Origin: Canna indica
Lineage: Eukaryota > Streptophyta > Magnoliopsida > Zingiberales > Cannaceae
DNA: 64,000 nucleotides
Direction of reading: 5' to 3'
NCBI GenBank assembly: GCA_034359265.1
Contig: CP136892.1
Location: forward strand, 87,660,001 to 87,724,000
Under the pieces are notes generated by a model, which had not been told where the DNA came from, searched no databases, and saw nothing but the letters and a program-made list of their open reading frames with translations. Every line of letters starts with the position of its first letter. Position 1 is the first letter of the stretch. Shown piece by piece: positions 1-11,569 of this stretch. The position numbers were made by a program, and so were the translations under genes.

Positions 1-704
1 CTGAGACAAAAATTAAGGAACCCAGTTAAAATAAATTTCAATTTTGGGTCCAACATCTCTCGAAAATCGAAATCAGAACATGTATCCGAAATATGTATCT
101 TGAAACTTATTCTGAAACCTGCTTTGAAATCTGTTGAAGCTTATTTTGAAATCTTCTATTCATTTTACAAGTTTCAACATAATACCCAAAATCTGTAAAT
201 AAAATAGGTTCCAACATGATACTCAGAACTGAAATTGTAACTTGTGATTCAGAGTAGGGCCCGATTCCAGGGTCCAAAAGGATATGGTCCGATTTCAAAA
301 CCTAAGAATCGATTCTATACACCGTAGAATATGAGTATCATAAAAAATACAGGATATTCGAATCCGCTCATATATCCTTAATTCTACTTTACTTAATTGA
401 TTGGGAATTTGAACCCATTGGCTAATTCATAGTATAAATATTTTTTAATGTGCTTGACATCATTAATTAAAAGTGTAAATGGGCCGGATCCGCACACGAA
501 TGGCATGAACCCGACTCGAATGGCAATGCGGCATACAGCTATTGCTGAAGTGGAATAGGAGACTACTAATAGCAGGCTCATTTGGGCCGTAATATTTTTT
601 TGCTATTGGATTATTCTCATCAAATCGATCATTTGTTCCACAAATATCCATCATGGAGGCCACATTTATATCATCGATCAAGATAGACATAAACAACATT
701 TTTT
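1..704. other. AT-rich leading region with a dispersed-repeat remnant
   Basis: No gene is supported here. The stretch around 240-390 resembles the right-hand part of a dispersed repeat seen again near 28085-28215, 40400-40511 and 57890-57990. The shared features are 'aaaacctaagaatcg'-like text, then 'aaaaatac' and 'gatattcg', then a terminal 'gctcat..cctta'. It is probably a truncated copy of the hAT-like MITE family described at 39980-40511. Short open frames in this stretch look like chance. Confidence 0.5.
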
Positions 705-1416
705 TAAATATATTTATTATGAATATAATAATCATTTTATTTTATCATCCCATTAAAATATTAACATGCCAATATCATTTTAGTATAATTATATTATTTT
801 CCATCCAAATTTCATTAACTAGGATAATAATTTATCATCCCATCTCATGCACGAAAGGTGTTAATACGAATAAGTCGTTCACGAATACTTCATGATCACG
901 CGCGTCCGAATCGGCCAAAACCATTCCCGTTATCTACTCGCTATATTTACCAAGCGATATCGCATGTACATAAATGTTTATCTACTCTTTAATTCTCTAC
1001 TCGAATCGGTCAAAACCTTTCCAGTTATCTACTCGAAATATTTCTTAAAGCGATATATATAAATGTACTCTAAATCATTTATTATACTTTATCCGTTTTG
1101 TTATCCTTCTTTCTGTAACAAAATTCACACCGCCTCATGTATTACGCACTGTCCCACCAATGTTTCGATTGGAAATATCTGTGGGCTCGTGTGTGGGCTC
1201 GTGTGTGGGCTCCACTGATTCAGTCGATTGCACCAACCATGAGCCAGGTGAGAAGGCTGGGTAGAAGCTGCCCCCCCGAAAATAATAGAAGAAGAAGCCG
1301 TTGTGCAATCGTGTGATATGATACGTAAAAAACAAGGGCATGATTGTAAAATAATAGAGAATGGTGGTGGGTTCTACGTTCTCTGCAACGGCGTCGGGGT
1401 GGGCGAGACGAATGCT

Positions 1417-1423
1417 TATAAAA
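1417..1423 (+). promoter_or_regulatory. TATA box of SWEET copy A
   Basis: TATAAAA lies 329 bp upstream of the ATG at 1746. It sits in a block conserved with copy B, where the same box is at 20982-20988. The intervening sequence would be the 5' UTR. A possible UTR acceptor, 'ttctctcttag', lies near 1713 in both copies. Confidence 0.55.
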
Positions 1424-1745
1424 CGCGTACTCCATGAAGAGCGAAACCGAACCAAGGAAGAGAGAGGGAGAGAGAGAGTGCGCATTAAAAGGGAGGTGCG
1501 TGAAGGACGTTAACCAAACGCTTACAGGCATCGCGACGGCCATCGTGAACCGCCGGGCTTCTTCTTCTCTTGGGTGTGTGCAAGCCTTTATCCATTGGGA
1601 GTCGATCGATCGCTCTCCTCTGCTTTTTGGGATGGAGTTGATCGCTTGCAGATGGTGTTTTCTTCCTTTTTCTCTGTTTCATTTTTGTTTGATCTATTGT
1701 AACGTTCTCTCTTAGGGTATCAGTCCGAGCTAAGGAACCGCAAAG

Positions 1746-3337
1746 ATGGTTATGACGCAGAACGAAATCCGCAATATCATCGGAATCATAGGTATTCTTC
1801 ATAGATATCCAACCATTAAAAATCAATGTGCATTCTCCTCTATCGATCTCCCACAGATTTTTCCTTCTTCAACAAAGAAAGGGTAAAGTAAACTCATGCC
1901 TTTGTTCAACTTCTCTCTTACACACACTACATCTGCAGTGCTTTCGATTTCTCTCACGATCTGATCAACAATCTTTTCGATTTTTTTTTGTCCGATCGAT
2001 CTGAAATCACCGGCAACTCTTTTGTGGAGTTTTAGGTTATGAAAAAAAGAATGACCAAATATTCAATATTGTTAATTTATTTTCTCGATTATATTATCTT
2101 AGAATATGCTCAAAAATGACTCTTTTTTTCTTAATTTCATCTGGTTACAGGCAATGTCATTTCATTTGGTTTGTTCATGTCGCCAGTGTAAGCACCAACC
2201 TTCTCAAATTAGAACTTGTTGTTAATTGCGAGGTTTGCTTTAATTAGTAAGTTTTGAATGCTTTGTGGATTACAATGTGGTACTGTTATTGATGTTTGCA
2301 GGCCTACGTTTATAGCAATAATCAAGAAAAAATCAGTAGAGCAGTTCTCCCCCGTCCCCTACCTCGCGACCCTCCTCAACTGCATGCTTTGGGTGTTCTA
2401 TGGACTCCCCATCGTCCACCCAAATAGCCTCCTTGTCGTCACCATCAACGGCACTGGTCTCGTCCTCGAGGGGATATACCTCACTATTTTCTTCATCTAT
2501 GCTCCACGCAATGGCCGCGTAAATATAACGTTATATATGTTATTACTTTTTTGATATATTTCTTCCATCTTGTTCGTCTTCTCATTGATGAATTGGCATC
2601 AATTGTCAGTTGAAGGTGATCAAGGCATTGGCGGCAGAGTTCACCTTCATGACAGCAGTGATAGTGGGGGTGCTACTGGGAACTCACACGCATGATAAGA
2701 GGTCTCTCATTGTGGGTATACTTTGCATCATCTTTGGCACGTGCATGTACGCCTCTCCACTTTCAGTCATGGTAAGAGCTTTGTAACCCTGACTTGAGCT
2801 GCTAGCATTAAGTTGAAACTTTCGTGTTGATCTGCTTATTATATATACATAGCTTTTCATTATCATTTTTATATACCTTATAGAATTAACTAAAATCGCA
2901 TTATAACTAATCAACACCCATTTACAAATAAGGTAACATTTGAAAAAAAAATCAATGTCATCCATAGCACCACATGCATGTGATGATAGCCTGACCTTTC
3001 TGTACCCATGAACAGGTTGTCTCTATATAGCAATAGCATTAAAGATGCCAATTTTGATTTCTTGTTGCTTCACATGTGGTGTTTTAACACTACTGTGTAG
3101 GGGTTATTTGATTTTCCTTATTAGGTATGAAATGAGGCTTCCATAAACATGCCTGATAGGGTTGTGTGAAAGGTCTCCGTTCCTATCCTTTTCTTTTTTA
3201 TTACAAATCTTTTTGAAAAAGTTTTCATTTTTATTAAATCTTGAACATACAAAGACAACTTGAACTTTTAAGAGATCTATCTGTAAAAAATAATTAACCA
3301 AAACACAAATGGTGTCTTTCTAAATGTTTTTGTCATC

Positions 3338-3376
<39 letters not shown>

Positions 3377-3810
3377 GGCTCTGATTCTTTTCATTTTAGG
3401 ATATATATTATGGTTCGACTTGTAGCTAGCTAACGATTTGTTTTAATTATTATCATAAAATTGCGGCAGAAACTTGTGATCCAGACCAGAAGTGTGAAGT
3501 ACATGCCTTTCACATTGTCTCTTGCTAGCTTCTTGAATGGTGCTTGCTGGACTACCTATGCATTTCTTCCTTACGACATAAACCTTGTTGTAAGTGGCCT
3601 AGCTGTTTTACATGTGTGTTTATATATAGTCATCACGCTACATGAATGGTCACAAACGTACTGAATTGATGATTTTTAACAATGCAGATTCCCAATGGTT
3701 TGGGCGCTCTTTTGGGCCTTGCGCAATTAATCCTCTACGCGAGTTTCTTCAGAGCCACACCTAAGGAGACCAAGGCTGAGGTCGAGCTCAGGGTGCAGTC
3801 TAATGTCTGA
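1746..3810 (+). CDS. SWEET sugar transporter, clade II (SWEET4-like), copy A
   Basis: Bidirectional sugar uniporter of the MtN3/saliva family. Clade II members move hexoses across the plasma membrane. Predicted exons are 1746-1791, 2151-2187, 2302-2518, 2610-2771, 3470-3589 and 3688-3810, all with GT-AG introns, giving 234 residues. The first MtN3 repeat shows SPVPTF, the [20 protein letters not shown] segment and TINGTG (pore Asn). The second shows [13 protein letters not shown], the CW pair and [18 protein letters not shown]. All four hinge prolines and both pore asparagines expected in SWEETs are present. The cytosolic tail is short and ends [14 protein letters not shown]. Intron positions and the HTHDKRS loop resemble monocot SWEET4. 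It is the least altered of the three SWEETs here and probably functional. Substrate is inferred from family only. Confidence 0.93.
3340..3372. repeat. (TA)n microsatellite in SWEET intron 4
   Basis: About 16 TA units lie in the last-but-one intron. The same position in copy B (near 22877) has only about six units, so the tract has changed length since the duplication. Confidence 0.85.
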
Positions 3811-4180
3811 GTACACTCGTCATGCAAAACAAAGTTGTTCTAGATATTTTTAGGTTTTCGCGTTATGTTTGTTTTTTCTTAGGGAACGATGAGTTTAAAC
3901 TACTCTTTAATCTGTTAGACTTCAAGCAATTGATCAGTTTTTCTATGCAAGTATATATTTGGCGTTGGTTTACATATGCTGATCTAAAGCAATTGATCAA
4001 TTTTGCCTTTGGTTGATGAATAATTTATGATCTTTTGTCCCGTCAGGCCTTTGCTTTAAAAGGGAAAAAATATTTATAGTGTCAGATTTTCTATGGAACC
4101 CCTGTGTATTAATGAACCTAGCTAGTATTTTTAATATTAAACCTAAGATCATTAATGCCGAATCTAAAATGAAAATATTA

Positions 4181-5011
4181 GGTGCTGTTTGGTTAGCGAA
4201 AATTATTTTTTGGTTTAGTTTCAGTGAAACTGAAAACTTGGTTTCGAAAACTTGATTTTGGTTTCTAGTTTTCAGTTTTTTGAAAACGCGTTTGGTTAAT
4301 AAAAACAACATCAGTTTTAGTTAGTTGAAATCAGTAAATATTTATTTGATTATAAAAAATAATATTAATTTTCCTTGAACATTTTTAGTAGTAATTAAAT
4401 GTTTAGTTAGTTTATAAAATTAAATATTTGTTAATATGGTTACAAAATATTTAAATAATTTAATTAATAAAGTTATTGGTAATTTAAGATTTTTTTTTTC
4501 AATTAGATATAAAAATTAATTAATAGTTATTATAAAATTTCAAAAAAAAAACAAGTCCAATGATCTAAAATTAGGTTTGATTAAATTATAAATAGACCAA
4601 CTTTAAAAAAATTGAGTTATTTAAAATTTGAGTTTGAGTCAATTAGATATAAATTGGTTTAATTATTTTATAAATTTAAGATAAAAGTTTGAGTTAAAAA
4701 TGATGATTTTTATTTTTATTTTTTAAAATTCGATATAGTTTGATTTATTTTTAAATTAATTAATTTTATAAAAAAATATTTATAATTACAAAGTTGTCAC
4801 AATATTTTGATAACGAAACCGACAGTCTCGAAACCACAGAAAATAACATTCCGTTGTTTTCATTTTTATTAAGAAAACTTGTTTCGTTTTCATTCTGGTT
4901 TCGATTCAGTTTCACGAAAACACTAAACCAAACACGTTTTCGTAAGCAGTTTTGGTTTCAGTGAAACTGAAACCATGAAAACAGACTTGGTTTCGCTAAC
5001 CAAACAGGCCC
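4181..5011. mobile_element. PIF/Harbinger (Tourist)-like non-autonomous element
   Basis: An 831-bp AT-rich element with no coding capacity. The ends are inverted: GGTGCTGTTTGGTTAGCG on the left, and the right end read in reverse is GGGCCTGTTTGGTTAGCG. Both ends are flanked by TTA (4178-4180 and 5012-5014), the PIF/Harbinger target duplication. Subterminal 'tttcagtgaaactgaaa' palindromes occur near both ends. It interrupts the 3' flank of SWEET copy A and is missing from copy B, so it inserted after the duplication. A degraded relative lies near 51290-51915. Confidence 0.75.
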
Positions 5012-5240
5012 TTAGGTTCACTCGTTTACAACACATGTTCATTCTTACCTTAAGTTCAGTCTAAACTATACTAGGTTCAATTTTAATAAAATTAAATTCA
5101 TTCCTATGAGGAACTCCATAAAAATTACTATGGAGGCCGACTCTATAGAAGTTGCACTCCTATAAAAGGTGGTGAGATCGCGCCTTTTTGCATGAGTTTT
5201 GCGTTCAAATCATTTACATCAAAGTATAGGTTTTTTTTTG

Positions 5241-5281
<41 letters not shown>

Positions 5282-5735
5282 GCACGGCTTGGATGAATTG
5301 ATAGATATCATGCAGGATCAGGATCTTTAATTACTTGCTTTATAAAGGAGGTTCCTAAGGGACCAAATATATGAAAACAGTGAATGTGAAATAAGTAACG
5401 AATATCATGGCTGATAATCATGTAATTCATATTATTCATTATATACCTACTCATTCATTAATTCATATTCACTCGGTGAAATTAATCAAAATTGTTTTAT
5501 CCTGAACTAAATAATTATACAATTCTCTAAACACCAATAATAATTTTAGCTGAATGAAAATTATAATAAAAAATAAAAAATCAGAAAAATCTAATTAACA
5601 AAAATAAATTGATAAAAAATATACTAGATTCGAGGACAAAACTACAATATAGGTACATGCCATTTTTTTAATAAAAAAAATGGCTTTTATACAGAGGAAA
5701 AAGCAAGATATTTAATATTTGTCATATGTCCTCTA

Positions 5736-6700
5736 AAATAAATTATCATCATTATTATATACCCTCTAGAATAAATTATTAGTTATTTTGTTAAATAAAT
5801 TTAAAAATTAAACATTAAAATTACATAATTCGATCCATAATTTTATCCTCATTTCATGTTCCTTTCTCTTCCCCATGATGTTGCTTGAGCGGTTTTATCT
5901 TCGCACCCGCATTGTCACGCCTTAACCTCTTACCGCCACGGAAATTCGCACCTCATCTCCAACAATTCTTGTCATGATCATACTTAGCTCATGATCGACG
6001 TCCCAACATTTCGTGTAGTAGCCCCCTTTGCACTCAGCTCCTATTGCCCCGACCTCGTGCACAAAAATCCTTGCTTGCTCATATACCTCGTGCCTAACTA
6101 CCGACGCCTCGACCCAACATGCAGCCCCCTTATGAGGGGTAGCTCCCAAATCAATCCCCAGTTGTTACGTTTTGCCCCCCCCCCCCTCATTGTTCTTTTT
6201 GAATTTTGCATTTTGCCCCTCTCATTTTGAATCCAGCTCTGCCGCTGCTTGATACGGGGCAAATGTAGATCAAATAACAAGAAAAAGTGGCACGAGTACG
6301 TGTAGGGTTATCTCCATTAAATTATACTAACTCAATTGGGAGCAAAGAAGAGATAGGTACTGAAACAATCAAGAAGAATTGAGAAACGAAGACAGCCGAG
6401 ACAGACGTACGATCTGGATGAGGAACGGCATGATCTATATGATCTTCTCATTGAAGCAGGCCATCTGCATCACATATAGCATGTTGCCGCCGATCGATAG
6501 AAGAACTCTCGCTTTGCCGCCGGCGAGGACGACGAAGGAGCACCCCAAGGAAGTTGGTTCGGTGGAATAACTAGAAAGTAGTTGGTAAGTTATAATATTA
6601 CACGTGTTAAGTCAATGGCTGTGATGCTTCCACCTGGCAGTTAGGGAAAGGGTTAATTAGATGATGGTCTCACTATGTGATATATAGATCTCGTCGGTTC
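5736..6700. other. Intergenic region between SWEET genes
   Basis: AT-rich up to about 5830, then a GC-richer stretch (5890-6240) with a 12-base C run at 6175-6186. The GC-richer part has no reading frame that I recognise and could be a gene or retroelement remnant. The remainder is the promoter side of the SWEET at 6762. No convincing TATA box was picked. Confidence 0.4.
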
Positions 6701-6761
6701 CGGCGTCGTCTTCTTCGAATCTCTCATCTCGTTGGGGAGGATTTAGTCGACCGGCAAGACG

Positions 6762-8044
6762 ATGATCCAGATCACGGACGTATTCCGCTGCTTCTTTGCA
6801 GTCATAGGTACATATATACATACATACATACATTCATACAATTCATCAAAGATCGATCTCAATTGTTCAAAACAAAATTCTCCTCTCCTTCAATTTCATG
6901 CCAATTCAAGTTTTATTGTCATGTATATATATCTACAGGTAATGCCATCTCCATCGGTTTGTTCGTCTCCCCTCTGTGAGCTCCTAAATATATATATATA
7001 TATCCATCTCTCTCAAATCTTTATTTACGTCCTGGTGGCGGATTTGAAGTCAGAAGAACTGTTTCATATTACCGGCCGTGATGTCTACAGGCCGAAATTT
7101 CAAGAGATTATCATGAAAAAGTCAGCGGAAGATTTCTGCCCGTTCGATGACATCTATATACTTCACAATTGCTTGGTCTGGGTTCTTTATGGCCTCCCCT
7201 TCTTCCACTTCAACAATGTCCTCCTCGTCCCCGGCAACTTCATTGGTGTTTTATTTGAGGCTATCTTCCTCGGCGTCTACTTCAAATATGCAACTCCGAT
7301 GGACGCGGTATATATATATATATACGTGTGTGTAATTAATCTGCAGATTTCTGATGATAATTAATTAATGGGTATACATACATACAAATGATACAGTTTG
7401 TGGTGAAGAAGATATTTAGAAGGCAGCTTGTGGTGATGGTGATACTGGCACTGGTGGTTTCTGTGGAGTTTCAGATGACTGATGAAGAGAGGTTGAACTT
7501 GATGCTTCCTCTGGAAAAAAGGAGGTCGCTCTTCTTGGGCTTCGTCTGCGTAATCCTCGGCTTCATCGCCTATCCTTCTCTCATTGAAAGCCGGGTATAC
7601 TAATTACTAGCTGCATGCATGCATGCCTTAATTAATGACATATATCTTTAGTTAATTAGTGGTTAATTCATCAATTAAATATATGTTATTTACAGGGAGA
7701 TGCGATATATTACAAAAACATCGTCCCATACGCTTCATGGAGACTATCACTAGCTTGCTTCTGCAATGCAGTTTGTTGGGCGTGCTATGCCTGCTTTCCC
7801 CCGGTTGATTTCTGCATCTTGGTAATTATAATTATTTTAAATACTATTTAATCAATTAAGTTAATTATTTTTTTATGTTTGTAATAATATTTGTATATTA
7901 ATTAATTGCGCGCAGATTCCACATTGTTTGGGTGGTGTCGTGAGTCTTGCATCACTATACGTCTGGCTTCGGTTGTCAAGCAGCAGAAGCAGCAGCAGCA
8001 ATAGACGCCGCGGTACTCGTTCACACATAAGATCTATTAGCTAG
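6762..8044 (+). CDS. Divergent SWEET-family protein
   Basis: A six-exon MtN3/saliva gene with exons 6762-6807, 6939-6975, 7091-7307, 7397-7594, 7696-7821 and 7916-8044, giving 250 residues. Exons 1-3 have exactly the lengths of the flanking SWEET4-like genes (46, 37 and 217 bp), which confirms the family. NAISIGLFVSPLPKF, NCLVWVLYGLPFFHF and the C-terminal IPHCLGG segment match family positions. Three of the four hinge prolines are replaced in my alignment: P in the VPY motif becomes D, P in YASPL becomes L, and P in KYMPF becomes S. The second pore Asn (IPNGLG) is His. A loop in exon 4 (EFQMTDEERLNLMLPLEKR) is longer than in the neighbours. The tail is Ser/Arg-rich. No stops or broken splice sites are seen, so this is either a changed function or early decay. 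Transport activity cannot be assumed. Confidence 0.82.
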
Positions 8045-8618
8045 CCACAATTATAGAGCAAGAAATGCTACGTGTACCAACATAAAGATTCAGGATGCTA
8101 GATATTGCAATAAATTTTGGCAGATCTAGATCGAGCTACTTAGCTCAAAAACTATATGTTTAGTGGCGAAAAAGTTAGTATTTTATTGATTTTCTCACAT
8201 GGAAAAATCAATAGAATATCTTTAGTAAATATATGCATCTACATTTTATAATATATATCTCAAAAACTATACTCAGATATTTTTATGTTGCATAAAAAAA
8301 TAACATTATTTTGGAATTATAAATGACGAACAAGATTTAGCACATGGTCCATCATCAACTCATTTCAAATTGTTCCCACTAACATACATGATAACATGGT
8401 GGAATACGTATACTACAAAAGAACACAGATATTGCTGTTTCAGAACACTCGGGAACTGCAACAGAGAATACAGAGGTTCGAAGAGACAACACGAGTGGAC
8501 TAGGAGATTTTTGTTATGACTTAGTAAATATACCATTGCAGGAGACGACATGATTTATTTTGAAAAGAAGACAGATGAAGCCAGATTTACTTGTTCCAAC
8601 TGAAGAGAGTTAATTTTA

Positions 8619-11427
8619 TCACTGGTACTGACTCGCCAGCTTCCCCTCCTTCACAATGTAGTGTTGGGGCGGGAATTCCTCTCCTTTGAAGTATCTATCC
8701 AGCATATCCTTCACTCCAGCTGCATATCTCAGCTGCAAAGTGTTTCAGTTTTAATTCCAGTAATTTTAGCACACAACAAAGATTTAGATGAAATGAAGGG
8801 AATGGAGGTAGCATGAAGCAAAACATACTTGGGCATCAATCGTAGTGCCAGAAATATGCGGTGTCATTGCCTGGTTTGGCATATACCTCCAAGGATGATC
8901 TTTAGGAGCTGGTTGTGGATACCAAACATCACCACTGTAACCTGAACAATCACAAGTATTTATAAGTCCAAATTGGGGAAATATTGGATGAAAAATCACA
9001 ACCATTGGATTCTGAGACAATTTTTTAGTTTCTCTATGACTCTAACAAGTTTTCTTCAACTCTAGAAGAACAAAATATTTGACCTATATCATCATATTAC
9101 GTTTTTGCATCCTCAATCTTTCCCCCTCTTCTATATGATAGAGTTCTCTTACAAGTCCACATTCCCCTATTCTCAAGCCACTTCACTCAGTTAATTGGTA
9201 CCCTCTTCAATCGATTCAAAGGAACTATCTTCCATATATTCATGGACTTATCTAAAAAGTTTGAAGAAATAAATACCGCAAAGAATGTGTTATGAGCCCA
9301 AGTCTAGTGAATAAATCGCATAAGAATCCCATTATCATAAGAAACAGAGATTACAGGCCCTAATCATACAGTTATGGTAAGTAAAGAACCTGCAATGTGT
9401 CCACTGGAGCAAGCATCTGCAACTGCTTGTGTATCCATGATAGCACCTCGAGCATTATTCACAATGAGCACTCCCTTCTTCAGCTTCCCAATCTTTTCCC
9501 GGTTAAACAGTCCTCTAAAACAAACAGTGAAACAATCATTAGCTCTATATTGTAATCAAATGCACTCACATTGGTAATACATTATAAAGTGTGAAGATAG
9601 TTGAACTATATTAATTCTCCCAAAGAAACATTATTTATAAATCAGTATCATAAGATGGCAATTAAGTTAATGCAGTTAGAAGGGAACTTTATACTATTCT
9701 CCCATATTAACTTAGTGTTTCAGCTTGATCGGATTAACAGAAAAGAAATAAACCTGGTTTTCTCTGTAAGAGGGGTGTTTATAACAATCACGTCGCACTT
9801 GGGAAGCATTTTATCAAGATCTTCCTCAAACTTCGCTCCTGTTTCCTTCTCCATCTCCGGATCCATCTTGATCCGGTCATGGTAAAGCAGATTGCAGTTG
9901 AATGGCTTCAGACGCTGTAGCAGAAGCTTTCCAATGCGCCCAGCACCAACAGTACCAATGGTCTTGCCTTCGAGATCATAAGCCCTGTGGGCAATAGCTG
10001 CAACATTCCACTTACCATTAATCACCTGATGATAACCGGGTAAGAAGTTCCGGACAAGGACTAGGATTCTCATCAATTCGTCCTCTGCCACAGAAACTAC
10101 ATTGCTTCCTGTGACCTCGGCAACGGTTAACCCAGCTTCAGCTGCAGCTTTCAAATCTATGTGGTCTGAGCCAATTCCAGCTGTGAGAAGAAGTTGCAAG
10201 TTTTTTGCCCTTTTGATCCTTTCTTCAGTAACATATGCCGGGTGAAAGGGTGTCGTTATCAAAACATGCATATCAGCTATGTGCTTCTCAAGCTCTGTCA
10301 GGAAAAAGGACAATCAATATGGAAACAAATGGACAGGACAAAATGGATATATTTTATTGTCAAATTGCTTATAACATAAATACTTGGCATAAATATTTCC
10401 AAAAAACTGAATATTTCAGAGGCCTTTTTACTTGAAACCAGAGCATCATTACACCAGTATCTTGAGATTTAATTTCATTTTAATCTAACACACATGAAAA
10501 CTGCAAATAGATCCTCAAAAGCACTAACCACAGTTGGGGCCTTCTTTGTCATCAGTGACAATGTACTGGTGCCCCTGAGATTCCAGCCAGTCCCGAATGC
10601 CAAGGGAGCCCTCGACACATCCCACGAACTTGGGATTCATCGAAGCATACTCGTTTGCTTTGTAGAATACTCCGACTATCTTCTTGCTCCCAGTTGAAGA
10701 CTGCATAGGATCGCAAACCAAAATCCATGTCACAAATTTGACCATCAATTTTTATTCAAGAACATACATGACAATAGATTAAAAAAATTGCTCAAAAAGA
10801 AACATATAAAAATATTTTCAATTTCTCATCTCAACTAGCTCCCTTTCAGACGAGTATGCGTTCTGGAAACAACATACGCACCAGAGAGTTTCACATGATC
10901 ACAAAATTTTACTTATTTTCTTCTTCCCCAAGTTGTACACCTTAATTCGATCATCCAGACAACAAGGAAAAAGGTGGGCCAAAGGCACAAAAAAAAAATC
11001 CCACAACATATTGAGGGGAAAGGGCTAATTGATAAATTAGAGTTTATCACAGCAAACCACAGAAAGACACAAAATTGAGGTCAAATTAGAATTATAATCG
11101 AAAGATGAAATCACTATGTGCTTCTAAATATTCCTGGCGTTAAAAAGATGGATGAACATTGATCGCAGTTAATTTCCACCCCCTTACTCCTAAAATCATG
11201 GCGAAAAAAAAGTAGCTCTTTTCCACACTCATTTAAAGGCAACAAAACACTCATAAGGCATCTAACTTGCACAAATTTAACCAGAAACGAGCCAAATCAC
11301 CACTGCAGATGAGAAATCGGAAAACAGAAAAGTCGATTACATGAAGCATCCTGGAGAATGGAGACGAATCCGGAGTCCTCGATCCCAGGGCCCTCACTGC
11401 ATGCTTCGCCGCCCTCAACATGGCCAT
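8619..11427 (-). CDS. FDH: Formate dehydrogenase, mitochondrial (NAD-dependent)
   Basis: Oxidises formate to CO2 with reduction of NAD in the mitochondrial matrix; plant FDH is stress-induced. Exons in transcript order are 11427-11341, 10700-10529, 10294-9754, 9514-9390, 8941-8829 and 8732-8619, giving 383 residues, the usual plant length. The Arg/Ala/Ser-rich N-terminus ([17 protein letters not shown]) fits a mitochondrial presequence. The start is the first ATG in the exon, with a second ATG two codons later. Also visible are [28 protein letters not shown], the Rossmann motif [10 protein letters not shown] at about residues 200-209, the NNARGAIMD segment with the catalytic Arg, and MTPHISGTT with the catalytic His. 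The C-terminus is [10 protein letters not shown]. All introns are GT-AG. It is intact and looks functional. Confidence 0.97.
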
Positions 11428-11524
11428 CGGACTGACACAACGAAAGGAGATGAGATTGAGGTTGAAATAGACAAACAAGGGGAAATCTCCAAGTTGATGA
11501 TCACCGACCGTGACCCTGAGCCAA

Positions 11525-11532
11525 TATATATA
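11525..11532 (-). promoter_or_regulatory. Probable TATA box of FDH
   Basis: On the minus strand a TATATATA stretch lies about 100 bp upstream of the FDH start codon. The distance suits a 5' UTR of roughly 65-70 bp. Position and sequence are the only evidence. Confidence 0.5.
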
Positions 11533-11569
11533 GGACGAGAGAGAGGAAGTGAAAGAGTGACTACTGACA

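Larger units (their letters stand above)
705..5735. repeat. Segmental duplication, copy A (SWEET promoter, gene and 3' flank)
   Basis: This interval is similar throughout to 20280-25645. It covers about 1 kb of promoter, all six exons and introns of the SWEET gene, and the 3' flank up to the motif 'atgccattttttt' near 5658. Copy A alone contains the Harbinger-like insertion at 4181-5011 and long TA runs (about 3340-3372 and 5242-5277). Copy B alone contains the hAT element at 24872-25304 and the rebuilt gene tail. The copies are direct and separated by about 14.5 kb that includes an unrelated gene (FDH), so this is not a simple adjacent tandem pair. Confidence 0.85.
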
